Source of the DNA: Dyadobacter sp. CY347
Lineage (GTDB): Bacteria > Bacteroidota > Bacteroidia > Cytophagales > Spirosomataceae
NCBI RefSeq assembly: GCF_021502655.1
Contig: NZ_JAKFFT010000002.1
Span: forward strand, 868,001-932,000
Direction of reading: 5' to 3'
Length of the DNA: 64,000 bases
Shown: one piece after another, positions 34,505 through 43,005 of the stretch
How the letters are laid out: each line of letters starts with the position of its first letter
How positions within the stretch are numbered: the stretch's first letter is position 1
Translations under genes and position numbers: made by a program
Notes under the pieces: model-generated
What the model saw: only the letters and a program-made list of their open reading frames with translations
The model's database searches: none
Told to the model about the DNA's origin: nothing

Positions 34505-35920
34505 ATGTCAAATAACGTATTCGATTTTGGAATGATCGGGCTTGGGGTAATGGGTAGGAACCTGTTGCTGAATATGGCCGATCACGGCTTCTCTGTTATC
34601 GGTTTCGATAAGGACGGGGCCAAAAACGCAGCATTGGAATCTGCTGCAACGCCTGGAACCACTGTGAAAGGGGTGGCAGAGCTTGCAGAAATGATCCAGC
34701 TTTTGCAGCGTCCGCGCAAAGTAATGATGCTTGTTCCGGCAGGTCAGCCTGTTGACGATGTGATCGCTTCTTTGCTTCCCTTGCTGGAAAAGGGTGATGT
34801 GATCATTGATGGCGGAAACTCGCATTATACCGATACTTTAAGGCGCGTGAAATACCTGCGCGAGAAAGAAATACATTTTATGGGCATCGGCGTTTCCGGT
34901 GGCGAGCAAGGTGCGCGTACAGGCCCAAGCATTATGCCCGGAGGCGATCAGCAGGCTTATGAGCATGTAAGACCTATGCTTGAAGCCATTGCCGCCAAAG
35001 TGGACGGCACGCCATGTGTTGCTTACCTGGGAAAAGAAGGCGCGGGTCATTACGTGAAAATGGTGCATAACGGCATCGAATATGCGATTATGCAGCTGAT
35101 CAGCGAATCCTATGCGATCCTGAAACATGCCGGACTGACCAATGAGCAGCTTCACGAAGTATTCAAAACCTGGAATGAGGGCGATCTGCAATCGTTTCTG
35201 GTTGAAATCACAGCCGATATATTCCTGCAAAAGGACGATCAGACCGACGAACATCTTGTGGATATGATATCTGATAAAGCCGGCTCAAAAGGAACCGGTA
35301 AGTGGACTTCGCAGGATTCCATGGAATTGCCTGTTGCTGTGCCTGTTATCGATACTGCCGTGGCCATGCGAACATTGTCGGGCTACAAAGATGAGCGCAT
35401 TCAGGCTGCCGAAATCTATGCGAAAGATGGTTACGGCTCTTCGGCTCCTTCCGACGAGCTGATTCAGGAGGTGCACGATGCATTGTATTTTGCAACCATT
35501 CTGAGCTACGCGCAAGGCCTGGCCATGCTCTTTCAGGCTTCGAAAGATCTGAATATGGACATTCCGCTTCCCAAGGTGGTCAGCGTGTGGAGAGGCGGCT
35601 GCATTATCCGTTCATCCTTATTGGAAATCTTCACCAATGCATATACGCAAAGCCCGGAATTATCCAACATTTTGCTGAACCAAGAGGTTGCAGCAGTCGT
35701 TAAGTCGGTAGAAGATAATACGCGTTCGCTGATCGCGTTTGCAGCCAAGGCAGGTGTGCCGGCAGCGGGGTTAATGTCGTCACTGGCATACTTTGACGCC
35801 TATAAATCCAAGCGCATGCCTACCAACCTGATCCAGGCCCAACGTGATTATTTTGGGGCGCATACTTATCAACGTATCGATATCCCCGGTACTTTTCATA
35901 CAGAGTGGGGTCAACAATAA
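34505..35920 (+). CDS. gnd: 6-phosphogluconate dehydrogenase (decarboxylating)
   Basis: A 471-residue enzyme converting 6-phosphogluconate and NADP+ to ribulose-5-phosphate, CO2 and NADPH. The Rossmann motif is GLGVMGRNLLLNMADHG (about 12-28); IIDGGNSHYTDTLRRVKYL, the catalytic MGIGVSGGEQGARTGPSIMP (about 126-145) and KMVHNGIEYAIMQ (about 186-198) follow; the C-terminal end is that of the full-length form. It is the first of three adjacent genes (gnd, zwf, pgl) that make up the whole oxidative branch of the pentose phosphate pathway. A 220-bp gap precedes it; I found no clear promoter pair there. Confidence 0.97.
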   Translation: MSNNVFDFGMIGLGVMGRNLLLNMADHGFSVIGFDKDGAKNAALESAATPGTTVKGVAELAEMIQLLQRPRKVMMLVPAGQPVDDVIASLLPLLEKGDVIIDGGNSHYTDTLRRVKYLREKEIHFMGIGVSGGEQGARTGPSIMPGGDQQAYEHVRPMLEAIAAKVDGTPCVAYLGKEGAGHYVKMVHNGIEYAIMQLISESYAILKHAGLTNEQLHEVFKTWNEGDLQSFLVEITADIFLQKDDQTDEHLVDMISDKAGSKGTGKWTSQDSMELPVAVPVIDTAVAMRTLSGYKDERIQAAEIYAKDGYGSSAPSDELIQEVHDALYFATILSYAQGLAMLFQASKDLNMDIPLPKVVSVWRGGCIIRSSLLEIFTNAYTQSPELSNILLNQEVAAVVKSVEDNTRSLIAFAAKAGVPAAGLMSSLAYFDAYKSKRMPTNLIQAQRDYFGAHTYQRIDIPGTFHTEWGQQ

Positions 35921-35932
35921 ATTTGAAATTTT

Positions 35933-37441
35933 ATGCAAACCACTAAACGTCCACCTGCCTCAGTAGTCTTTATTTTCGGAGGAAGCGGGGACCTTAATTA
36001 CAGAAAACTTACTCCCGCGCTCTATAATCTGTTTCTGGATAACTGGATGCCCGAGAAGTTTGCCATAGCGGGCATTGGCCGCAGTGCTTATTCCAATGAA
36101 AAATATCATGAGCATCTATTGGACGGTGTTACCAAATTCTCGCGAAGAAAAGGAAAGCAGAATGGTCACTGGACAGAGTTTACCCAGCACGTTTCCTATC
36201 TGCAAATGGATGGCGATGATGCGGCGGCCTACCATTTGATTACGGATCTGGTCAAACAAAAAGAAGAAGAATGGGGCGTGCATCCCAATGTTATATTTTA
36301 CCTGGCCGTTGCGCCGCAGCTTGTTCCTTCTATCGCCCAGAAACTGGGTGCATTAAAAATCTGCTCAGAAAAAGGCACAACCAGAATCGTTGTTGAAAAA
36401 CCTTTCGGACACGATCTGGAAAGTGCGCATGAGCTTAACGAATTGCTTTCCAGCATGTTTGCTGAGGAGCAGATCTTCCGTATCGATCATTATTTAGGAA
36501 AAGAAACGGTTCAGAATATCCTTGCGCTGCGTTTTGCCAATGCGCTTTTTGAGCCCCTCTGGAACCGACATTACATTGATCACATTCAGATCACAGCTGC
36601 GGAAAGTGTTGGATTGGAGGGCAGGGGAGGCTACTTCGAGCATGCGGGTGCACTGCGTGATATGGTTCAGAACCACATTTTGCAGATCCTTTGTATGATT
36701 GCCATGGAGCCGCCTGTTTCATTTGATGCCAATGAGATCCGTAATAAAAAAGTGGATGTTTTAAATGCGATCCGTCGCATTACCAAGGAGCAGGTTCACG
36801 ATTTTGCTGTCCGCGGCCAATATTCCGGCGGATGGAAAAAAGGTGAAAAAGTGGTAGGATACCGTCAGGAAGAAGGAGTTAACCCAAATTCAAACATTGA
36901 TACATTCGCTGCTGCCAAGTTTTATATCGATAACTGGCGCTGGCAGGGTGTTCCTTTTTATGTGCGTACAGGCAAGTTTTTAAACCAAAAAGCAACGCAC
37001 ATTACCTTGCAGTTCAAGCCTGCTCCGCATTACGCTTTCCCTTCGGAAGCTGCCGAGACCTGGCGTTCCAACAGGCTGACGATCAGTATTCAGCCTAATA
37101 TGGACATCAGCATTCGTTTCCAGGCAAAGCGTCCGGGCCAGACGATGACATTGGATCCTGTGGACATGACATTTGATTATGACGCAGTGGCTGGTGAACA
37201 TGCTCCCGAAGCTTACGAAACATTGCTTTTGGATGTTATGGAGGGCGATGCAACGCTATTTATGCGTAATGATCAGGTGGATGCAGCCTGGAAGGTCATT
37301 ATGCCGATCCTGGAAACCTGGGAGAGCAGAACACCGCAGGATTTTCCTAATTATGCACCCGATTCATGGGGTCCGGACGGTGCAGATGCGCTGCTTGCAC
37401 GCGACGGTCATACGTGGATAAACCTTCCACCAGCTCCCTGA
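35933..37441 (+). CDS. zwf: Glucose-6-phosphate 1-dehydrogenase
   Basis: A 502-residue enzyme of full family length. The coenzyme fold begins VVFIFGGSGDLNYRKLTPAL (about 11-30), and the signature is RIDHYLGKETVQNILALRFA (about 183-202). It oxidises glucose-6-phosphate to 6-phosphogluconolactone with NADP+. It follows gnd by 12 bp and precedes the lactonase by 3 bp, so the three enzymes are made from one transcript, in the unusual order third, first, second step. Fructose-6-phosphate from mannose use could feed in here through phosphoglucose isomerase. Confidence 0.97.
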   Translation: MQTTKRPPASVVFIFGGSGDLNYRKLTPALYNLFLDNWMPEKFAIAGIGRSAYSNEKYHEHLLDGVTKFSRRKGKQNGHWTEFTQHVSYLQMDGDDAAAYHLITDLVKQKEEEWGVHPNVIFYLAVAPQLVPSIAQKLGALKICSEKGTTRIVVEKPFGHDLESAHELNELLSSMFAEEQIFRIDHYLGKETVQNILALRFANALFEPLWNRHYIDHIQITAAESVGLEGRGGYFEHAGALRDMVQNHILQILCMIAMEPPVSFDANEIRNKKVDVLNAIRRITKEQVHDFAVRGQYSGGWKKGEKVVGYRQEEGVNPNSNIDTFAAAKFYIDNWRWQGVPFYVRTGKFLNQKATHITLQFKPAPHYAFPSEAAETWRSNRLTISIQPNMDISIRFQAKRPGQTMTLDPVDMTFDYDAVAGEHAPEAYETLLLDVMEGDATLFMRNDQVDAAWKVIMPILETWESRTPQDFPNYAPDSWGPDGADALLARDGHTWINLPPAP

Positions 37442-37444
37442 CAT

Positions 37445-38164
37445 ATGGAAATTCATATTGCAAACGACACCGGACGGCTCAGCCATGATCTGGCCGCCTG
37501 GTTGAGTGATTATATTCAGAAAGTGTTGTCTAAGCAAGACCGCTTTACGTTTGTCTTGTCCGGTGGCAGCACGCCTAAGCAGCTTTATGCTTTGCTTGCC
37601 CAATCGCCTTATAAAGAGGCCATTGACTGGCAGAAAGTTCATTTTTTCTGGGGAGACGAACGCGCTGTCCCTTTTGAAGATTCGCGTAACAATGCGAAAA
37701 TGTGTTACGATGAGCTGCTGAATAAAGTGCCGGTTCATGCCGACCACATTCACATCATGCGCACGGATATTGAGCCGGAAGAGTCTGCACGCGAATATGA
37801 AAAGGTCTTAAAAGAGTATTTTAAAGATTCGGAAATATCATTCGACTTTGTACTCCTGGGTATGGGCGACGATGGCCATACATTATCGCTCTTTCCCGGC
37901 ACTGATGTGATTCATGAAAAAAATGCGTGGGTTAAGGCGTTTTATCTGCCTGCTCAGGAGATGTTCAGGATTACATTGACGGCCCCGATTGTTAACAATG
38001 CTGCCTGTGTTGCGTTTTTGGCCGCAGGAGCAGGAAAGGCAGAAACATTAAGACACGTTTTGAAGGGAGAATCCAATGTGGATCTTTATCCGTCCCAAAT
38101 CATCAATCCTTCCAGGGGAGAGCTGCACTGGTTTGTTGATCAGGCCGCAGCTGAAATGCTCTGA
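37445..38164 (+). CDS. pgl: 6-phosphogluconolactonase (DevB type)
   Basis: A 239-residue enzyme with the glucosamine-6-phosphate isomerase/6-phosphogluconolactonase fold: FTFVLSGGSTPKQLYALLAQ (about 38-57), VHFFWGDERAVPFEDSRNN and FDFVLLGMGDDGHTLSLFPG (about 137-156). It hydrolyses 6-phosphogluconolactone. The 3-bp gap to zwf implies coupled translation. A good bidirectional-looking hairpin terminator at 38187-38218 ends the operon. Confidence 0.95.
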   Translation: MEIHIANDTGRLSHDLAAWLSDYIQKVLSKQDRFTFVLSGGSTPKQLYALLAQSPYKEAIDWQKVHFFWGDERAVPFEDSRNNAKMCYDELLNKVPVHADHIHIMRTDIEPEESAREYEKVLKEYFKDSEISFDFVLLGMGDDGHTLSLFPGTDVIHEKNAWVKAFYLPAQEMFRITLTAPIVNNAACVAFLAAGAGKAETLRHVLKGESNVDLYPSQIINPSRGELHWFVDQAAAEML

Positions 38165-38186
38165 GTTTTAACTTGTTATTCACTAC

Positions 38187-38218
38187 AAAAAGACGCATCT
38201 GACCGATGCGTCTTTTTT
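38187..38218 (+). terminator. Intrinsic terminator after pgl
   Basis: AAAAAGACGCATC (38187-38199) pairs with GATGCGTCTTTTTT (38205-38218) across a 5-nt loop, ending in a run of T. It closes the gnd-zwf-pgl transcript. Confidence 0.85.
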
Positions 38219-38327
38219 CCTTGTATGGCTTTTTGATACGTTCAACATTGCAAAGCCGCCATTGGATAAAAATATTATGTGCCCGGATTTGTTAATGCTA
38301 AATTTATTCAAAACAAACCTCGCTGAC

Positions 38328-38504
38328 ATGAAATACTTACTTAAAATCCTGGCGGTCATCATCGTCATCACCTACGCGCTCAGACTTATCAATTCGCAAT
38401 CCGACCTGCTTGTAATGGGCGGTTTAGCCATTATTGGCGCGTCTATCTACCTGCTTGTAAGGGATCTGAATCATTATTTGAACTCACTAAATTCTGAAAT
38501 ATAA
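38328..38504 (+). CDS. Small hydrophobic membrane protein
   Basis: From ATG 38328 the protein has 58 residues, starting MKYLLKILAVIIVITYALR, with two hydrophobic helices (about 3-17 and 27-45) separated by the polar INSQSDL. A longer frame from 38262 would add a non-hydrophobic 22-residue leader and is less likely. Its stop overlaps the start of the prohibitin-like gene by one base (TAATG), so the two are coupled. It may be an accessory of the prohibitin-like protein; no family was recognised. Confidence 0.65.
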   Translation: MKYLLKILAVIIVITYALRLINSQSDLLVMGGLAIIGASIYLLVRDLNHYLNSLNSEI

Positions 38505-39343
38505 TGACGCTGGGTAGAAAAATCATAATCGGTTCTGTAAGTTTTTTTGTGGCTGTGATCGTGCTTTTTGTGCAGCCTTTCAGCTTCGAAAACATTGACG
38601 CCGGAAATGTCGGGATCCGCATTAACCTGTACGGAACTGATAAAGGTGTTGATAATATCACGTTGGTTACCGGGCGTGTTTGGTATAATAGCTGGACAAC
38701 CAAGATCATTGAATTTCCGACGTTTACGCAAAGCGTCGATTATGATTCTTTTGTAATCACAACAAAGGATGCGGCCGAATTTAAGGTGGATCCAAAACTT
38801 AATTACCACATTAACCCTGAGAAAGTGCCTCAAATTTACCGCCAATACAGACGACCGTTAGGGGAAATTCAGCAGGGATTTATGAAAAACACGATCTATG
38901 ATGCCTACCGGATCGTTGCTAACTCATTCAGTTCGGATAGCGTAATGTCCAACCGGGAAGCATTTGAGGACCGTGTTCAGAATGTGCTCACCAAGACTTT
39001 GGGAAAAGATGGCTTCATTTATGATCAGCTGACTTCTGCCATCACGCCGCCACCTTCGCTGCGCCAGATGATCGACGAGAAAAACACGTCTATCCAGGCC
39101 CGCTTGAAAGCTGAAAACATGGCCAAGCAGGCCGAAGCAGAAGCAAAAGTAATCATCGCACGCGCAGAAGGCCAGGCGAAGGCGACATTAATCAAAGCTC
39201 GCGCCGAGGCGGAAGCCAACCAGCTGCGTCAGAAAACCCTGACTCCACTGCTCATTCAGCAGGAATGGGTTTCGAAATGGAACGGCGTACTGCCTACCAC
39301 CAATGCGGGCGGAAGCACCAGTTTAATGCTTGGGATAAAATAA
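38504..39343 (+). CDS. Prohibitin/SPFH (band 7) family protein
   Basis: A 279-residue protein with one N-terminal membrane helix (about 6-25), the SPFH domain (IDAGNVGIRINLYGTDKGVD, DAAEFKVDPKLNYHINPEKV) and a coiled coil rich in A, E and K (MAKQAEAEAKVIIARAEGQA, about 206-225) before a short C-terminal tail. SPFH proteins form large rings at the membrane and organise proteases or lipid domains. Translation is coupled to the 58-residue membrane protein upstream. No FtsH or NfeD gene is adjacent. Confidence 0.9.
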   Translation: MTLGRKIIIGSVSFFVAVIVLFVQPFSFENIDAGNVGIRINLYGTDKGVDNITLVTGRVWYNSWTTKIIEFPTFTQSVDYDSFVITTKDAAEFKVDPKLNYHINPEKVPQIYRQYRRPLGEIQQGFMKNTIYDAYRIVANSFSSDSVMSNREAFEDRVQNVLTKTLGKDGFIYDQLTSAITPPPSLRQMIDEKNTSIQARLKAENMAKQAEAEAKVIIARAEGQAKATLIKARAEAEANQLRQKTLTPLLIQQEWVSKWNGVLPTTNAGGSTSLMLGIK

Positions 39344-39352
39344 TCCATCTTT

Positions 39353-39461
39353 CCCCAGATTGAAATCTGGGGCCAGTTGATTGAACGTGCCTGACGGCAC
39401 TGGACGAGCACAAGTGCCGTCAGGCACGATCAGTATCATTACCCAGAGTTTTAACCTTGGG
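39353..39461. repeat. REP-like composite palindromic element
   Basis: Three palindromes in about 110 bp between the prohibitin-like gene and a convergent gene. CCCCAGATT and AATCTGGGG (39353-39372) form the left hairpin. CGTGCCTGACGGCACT (39386-39401) and its exact complement (39413-39428) form a 16-bp stem with an 11-nt loop. CCCAGAG and CTTGGG (39442-39461) form a weaker right hairpin resembling the left one. The layout of two similar outer palindromes around a long central stem recalls BIME/REP elements moved by RAYT-type transposases. No second copy occurs in this window. It could also act as a terminator. Confidence 0.6.
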
Positions 39462-39476
39462 ATTATAAGAATAAAA

Positions 39477-40148
39477 TCAAAGTTTCTTCAACAAGCTTCC
39501 CGGCACTTTGACATGCGCGCTGTCGCCGACTTGCAGATCAAGCGATTTGAAAACATTGGAGTCGACTTGAAAAGTGCTGCTATCCTGAACCGTTATTTTG
39601 CTGTTGCCAAACTCATTTTCACGATAAGTTGTCACAATGGCGCCTGAAACGAAATCTGCCCGAAGATCGCTGATCTGATTTTCCAGCATTACCATCGCGC
39701 CGCCGATCTGCTTAACAGTCAGGCTTTCCTGCTTCATGTTTTTGATTTTGCAGTTAATGGTGTTGGATTCCAACCCCTTCAAGGCCGGAACGAAAATGTA
39801 GACAGAAGGTAATGTATGCACGATTTGTTGCGGTGACTGCCCTCCTTCGGGAAAGTCTTTTTTGTAGTTGACCGTTAGTGTATCATTGATCACTTTCCAG
39901 TCCAGGAATTTGCGATCCACCACAAATTTGATCTCAAAATCCTTCCCCTGCGAGACCTCCGTTACGCCAAATCCGACTCCCTGCAATTTGACGTAATGAA
40001 ATGGCTGCAAGCTGTGTTTGGTGTAACCCGAGTATGGGTCTTTTCTGTCTATTTTATCAAATTCCTTCTTTAAAACAAGGTTTGACGCCACCATCGCACT
40101 CAGAAACAGCGATAGCATGATAATGATTAATATGTTGCTTGTTTTCAT
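39477..40148 (-). CDS. GIN-domain (DUF2807-like) exported protein
   Basis: A 223-residue protein with an N-terminal membrane anchor or signal (ILIIIMLSLFLSAMVASNLV). The rest is a right-handed beta-helix-like repeat as in putative autotransporter adhesin head domains: HYVKLQGVGFGVTEVSQGKD, ESNTINCKIKNMKQESLTVK, GAMVMLENQISDLRADFVSG. The role of these proteins is unknown. It is the last gene of the ABC transporter operon, 12 bp after the GntR gene. Confidence 0.7.
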   Translation of the reverse strand: MKTSNILIIIMLSLFLSAMVASNLVLKKEFDKIDRKDPYSGYTKHSLQPFHYVKLQGVGFGVTEVSQGKDFEIKFVVDRKFLDWKVINDTLTVNYKKDFPEGGQSPQQIVHTLPSVYIFVPALKGLESNTINCKIKNMKQESLTVKQIGGAMVMLENQISDLRADFVSGAIVTTYRENEFGNSKITVQDSSTFQVDSNVFKSLDLQVGDSAHVKVPGSLLKKL

Positions 40149-40160
40149 GGGGTTAGGCTA

Positions 40161-40538
40161 TTAAGTGACAGGGAAAGTGTCTGTGACAAACTGGTTATAT
40201 CGCGCTTGCAATTCTTCCATATCAATGTTGAGAAGATAAAGCATTTTAAAAACCTCCGGCAGCTCAGACTCAACAAAGCGTTCTTTTTTATAAGCCAAAA
40301 TACGCTCTTTCGCATCTTCACTGACCGAATAACCAATGCCTCTCTTGTTGAATATGATTTCTTTATTCTGTAAAAATTCATAGGTCCGCATGACCGTATT
40401 TGGGTTCACTTCCAGCGTGCCGCCCAAGTCCCTAACAGACGGAATGCGCTCATTTGGAGGCCATTTGCCCAGCAGAATCTGCTCGCAGATGTAATCGGCG
40501 ATTTGCAGGTAAATGGATTGTTTATCTTTAAATTCCAT
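40161..40538 (-). CDS. YtrA-type GntR repressor
   Basis: A 125-residue regulator: a winged helix (KQSIYLQIADYICEQILLGK at the start, VRDLGGTLEVNPNTVMRTYE as recognition region) and a short helical tail of about 45 residues without a ligand domain, as in YtrA. Such proteins repress their own ABC transporter operon. It lies 10 bp after the permease gene. A palindrome AGTGTT-N12-TACACT at 42296-42319, very near the AGTGTA-N13-TACACT site described for Bacillus YtrA, overlaps the operon promoter. Confidence 0.88.
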   Translation of the reverse strand: MEFKDKQSIYLQIADYICEQILLGKWPPNERIPSVRDLGGTLEVNPNTVMRTYEFLQNKEIIFNKRGIGYSVSEDAKERILAYKKERFVESELPEVFKMLYLLNIDMEELQARYNQFVTDTFPVT

Positions 40539-40548
40539 GAAAGCGTGA

Positions 40549-41358
40549 TTAAACTTCCTTCTCTTTAAGGCGTAAATAAGCTATATACCAGATGCTTAGA
40601 ATAAACACTGTGATAAAGCCTTGAATAGCGCGGTAAATGGTTTCAGGAAAGTGGATATGAAATGTGTTCAGGCCGCGGAATACGGTGAAATTACCGTCTT
40701 TGAAATACCACATTTGCCAGCTGGCAAAAGGCAGCGTATTAAGCCTTGAAGGATAATGTGTCAGATAATTTGACATGGTGAAGTGAATGGCAAAGACAAT
40801 AAAGATCGCAGCACACGTAAACGCGGCCGTTTTCACATATGAACGTTTGGAAAAATAAATGGATCCCAGAAAAACAATGCTATGCAACATGAAGTAGGCA
40901 AAGCAAAAATACACTGCCAGATCTACCGTCATATAAGGATATTTGTAACCCCACGACGGCAGCTTTGCGTTAGCAATATCGACGGTGCGGTAGTGCAACT
41001 GGAAATAAAAGACCAAAAAGAGAACAACAAAAAGAAGGTTGAAAAACATCGCGCTCAGGAATTTCTCAAAATGTGAAGCAGGCAGCATCAGGTTGCTGAT
41101 CGAGCTTGGTGCTGCGGCATAATGCGTCATGGCGCTGCTTGTATAAAAAGAGGATGCAAACAGCATAACCATAAACATAGCCATATAATGCAGCGCTTCA
41201 TAAGTGCCAACAGGTTTGCTGGAAGTCACGATCGGAAGCATCAATGCGAGCAACATGATGGTCAGTAGCAAGGCAATCAGCAGGTAATTTTTGCCTCTTT
41301 CAACCAGGTCCAGCTTGACTACCAGGGCAAACCGGTGAATGTTAAATGTCTGATTCAT
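40549..41358 (-). CDS. ABC transporter permease-like membrane protein
   Basis: A 269-residue protein with about six hydrophobic helices (for example LLIALLLTIMLLALMLPIV near 26-44 and ALHYMAMFMVMLFASSFYTS near 55-74). It has no strong sequence signature, but its place between an ABC ATPase and a YtrA-type regulator fits the membrane half of a small ABC-2-like exporter. It starts 9 bp after the stop of a 25-codon hydrophobic ORF. The substrate is unknown; related YtrA-controlled systems respond to cell-wall antibiotics. Confidence 0.78.
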   Translation of the reverse strand: MNQTFNIHRFALVVKLDLVERGKNYLLIALLLTIMLLALMLPIVTSSKPVGTYEALHYMAMFMVMLFASSFYTSSAMTHYAAAPSSISNLMLPASHFEKFLSAMFFNLLFVVLFLVFYFQLHYRTVDIANAKLPSWGYKYPYMTVDLAVYFCFAYFMLHSIVFLGSIYFSKRSYVKTAAFTCAAIFIVFAIHFTMSNYLTHYPSRLNTLPFASWQMWYFKDGNFTVFRGLNTFHIHFPETIYRAIQGFITVFILSIWYIAYLRLKEKEV

Positions 41359-41367
41359 AGGATTAAG

Positions 41368-41445
41368 TCAGATAATAATGGGAAGAATTGATCTGGTAAG
41401 CGTTGCCAGTATCAGCAACAGCATGGATATGATGAGGCCCGTCAT
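41368..41445 (-). CDS. Putative 25-residue membrane peptide between ABC ATPase and permease
   Basis: The ORF starts ATG at 41443-41445, overlapping the ATPase stop codon in an ATGA arrangement, and ends with TGA at 41368-41370, 9 bp before the permease ATG. The product begins MTGLIISMLLLILATLTRSI and is almost entirely hydrophobic, a single membrane helix. It is too short for usual gene finders. Translational coupling on both sides and the composition support it, but a chance ORF filling an 83-bp gap cannot be excluded. Confidence 0.45.
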   Translation of the reverse strand: MTGLIISMLLLILATLTRSILPIII

Positions 41446-42281
41446 TGTTTGCTAAAAATTTGTTTGATCCGTTCGGGGTTACCAAGCACTGCATTGAACA
41501 AATATTCCAGGTCTACCCGGCTCTCTTCAAGTTCAGAATTTTCAAAAACGGCTTTGTAACCTTTCAGCGAGGGCTCTGAATAAAGCACACGGTTGTCATA
41601 ATCAATGCTGGGAAGCGTGCCGAAGCACAGCTTTTGAGAGACTGTTTCAAGGCTGTCCTGGATCAAAATCTTGCTGTCTTCAAGGATGATGATCGAGTCA
41701 ATCAGATTGTCCAGGTCGCGGACCTGGTGCGTTGAAATCAGAAACAGCCTGTTTTTGTCCAGATTCATTGAAACCAGTTTTCTAAACTGACTTTTCGAGG
41801 GAATGTCCAGACCATTCGTAGGCTCGTCCATGATCAAAACCCTGGTGTTGGCTGAGAGCGCAAATGCGATGAGAAACTTTTTCCGCTGCCCGTAAGACAT
41901 GTCAGTCAGCTTATTATCGAGCGGAATGTCCATTTCTGCGATGTAACTATCAAATTGTCCGACATCAAATTTTGGATAGAACGGCGCGATCATTTCCAGG
42001 TATTTCCGGATCTTAACAGAAGGCAGGTAAATTTCTTCCGGAAGAAAAAACACATCTTGCAGAAATGCAGGGAGTCGCTTCTTAGGCTCGTAACCTACCA
42101 CATTGATATTGCCCTGCTGCGGAAAAAGCAGCCCGACCATATTTCTGAGCAAACTGGATTTACCCGCGCCATTTCTGCCAAGCAATCCGTAAATGTGTCC
42201 GGCTTCCAGGTTAAGCGACAGATTTTCAAACAGCTTTTTCTTCTTACTATATCCAAAGGTTACGTGGTCTAGGCGGATCAT
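41442..42281 (-). CDS. ABC transporter ATP-binding protein
   Basis: A 279-residue ATPase. Walker A is GLLGRNGAGKSSLLRNM (about 33-49), the signature is LTDMSYGQRKKFLIAFALS (about 131-149; SYGQ in place of SGGQ), Walker B is VLIMDEPTNGLD (about 154-165), and the switch His is in LISTHQVRDLDN. The C-terminal 70 residues are specific to this subgroup. It is the first gene of the operon with the permease-like protein, GntR regulator and GIN-domain protein. The promoter and operator lie at 42296-42350. Confidence 0.92.
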   Translation of the reverse strand: MIRLDHVTFGYSKKKKLFENLSLNLEAGHIYGLLGRNGAGKSSLLRNMVGLLFPQQGNINVVGYEPKKRLPAFLQDVFFLPEEIYLPSVKIRKYLEMIAPFYPKFDVGQFDSYIAEMDIPLDNKLTDMSYGQRKKFLIAFALSANTRVLIMDEPTNGLDIPSKSQFRKLVSMNLDKNRLFLISTHQVRDLDNLIDSIIILEDSKILIQDSLETVSQKLCFGTLPSIDYDNRVLYSEPSLKGYKAVFENSELEESRVDLEYLFNAVLGNPERIKQIFSKQ

Positions 42282-42295
42282 TTTCCGAATCGTTT

Positions 42296-42350
42296 AGTGT
42301 TCTAGTCTAGTAGTACACTGTAAAAGTAAATATCTGAAATCAATAAGCAA
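42296..42350 (-). promoter_or_regulatory. ABC operon promoter with YtrA-type operator
   Basis: On the minus strand TTG (42350-42348) and TACTTTTA (42328-42321) are 19 nt apart, close to the Bacteroidota consensus with the last G replaced by A. Directly downstream, AGTGTT (42296-42301) and TACACT (42314-42319) form a 24-bp imperfect palindrome covering the start site. The GntR protein of the same operon should bind there and repress its own operon. Confidence 0.72.
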
Positions 42351-42393
42351 GACTTTGATAAAAAAAGTTTGAATAAAATTCTAGGTAGGAATG

Positions 42394-43005
42394 CTAACCA
42401 TTGCCCAGTAGTTTCTGGTAATCTTCCTGCGTATCAATGTCGATGCTGCCGGAAGGGAAGGGGACCGAAGTAGCGTCGGCGGCAAATTTGGTGATCAGTT
42501 TTTTGGCTCCTTCTGCTCCGGTTAGGCTTAATAGGGAATGGAAATAGTTTTTCGAGAAAAGAACAGGCGTTCCCAGCGTATTTTGATAAGCGGATGCGAC
42601 AATGCATGAGCCGCGTTCTAATGATTTGTTTATCAATGCATTAAAAAGATCAGTGGTAACAAAAGGCTGGTCGCTGACGGCAAAAATCACGCCGGTGGAG
42701 TCGGGCTGCATGACGACCAGCTGCTGAACGCCTGCAACAATCGATGAGGCCATCCCAGATTCCCATGCTGGATTGTATACCGGCTGATAGGGAAGCGGAT
42801 CCAGTTCCTTTTCAATTAAGGAAGCATTGGAGCCGGTAATGACAAACACACCGGTGCTTTCGGCAGCAATAGCAGCTTCGGTAACATGGCGGATCAGTGT
42901 TTTGCTTTGGTAATGAAGCAGTTGCTTGGGTTCTCCCAGGCGTGAGGAGTTGCCGGCGGCAAGGATCATGATTGCGTAACGCGCGATTTCCGCCATGTGG
43001 TTCAA
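42394..43005 (-). CDS. Molybdenum cofactor nucleotidyltransferase (MocA-like)
   Basis: A 203-residue NTP transferase. ARYAIMILAAGNSSRLGEPK (about 8-27) is the nucleotide-binding loop, GVIFAVSDQPFVTTDLF (about 104-120) carries the metal-binding Asp, and NTLGTPVLFSKNYF is the third block. MocA adds CMP to molybdopterin for xanthine dehydrogenase-type enzymes. Its start overlaps the stop of the XdhC gene by 4 bp. The gene set with XdhC and a cysteine desulfurase supports this reading over a sugar nucleotidyltransferase. Confidence 0.83.
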   Translation of the reverse strand: MNHMAEIARYAIMILAAGNSSRLGEPKQLLHYQSKTLIRHVTEAAIAAESTGVFVITGSNASLIEKELDPLPYQPVYNPAWESGMASSIVAGVQQLVVMQPDSTGVIFAVSDQPFVTTDLFNALINKSLERGSCIVASAYQNTLGTPVLFSKNYFHSLLSLTGAEGAKKLITKFAADATSVPFPSGSIDIDTQEDYQKLLGNG

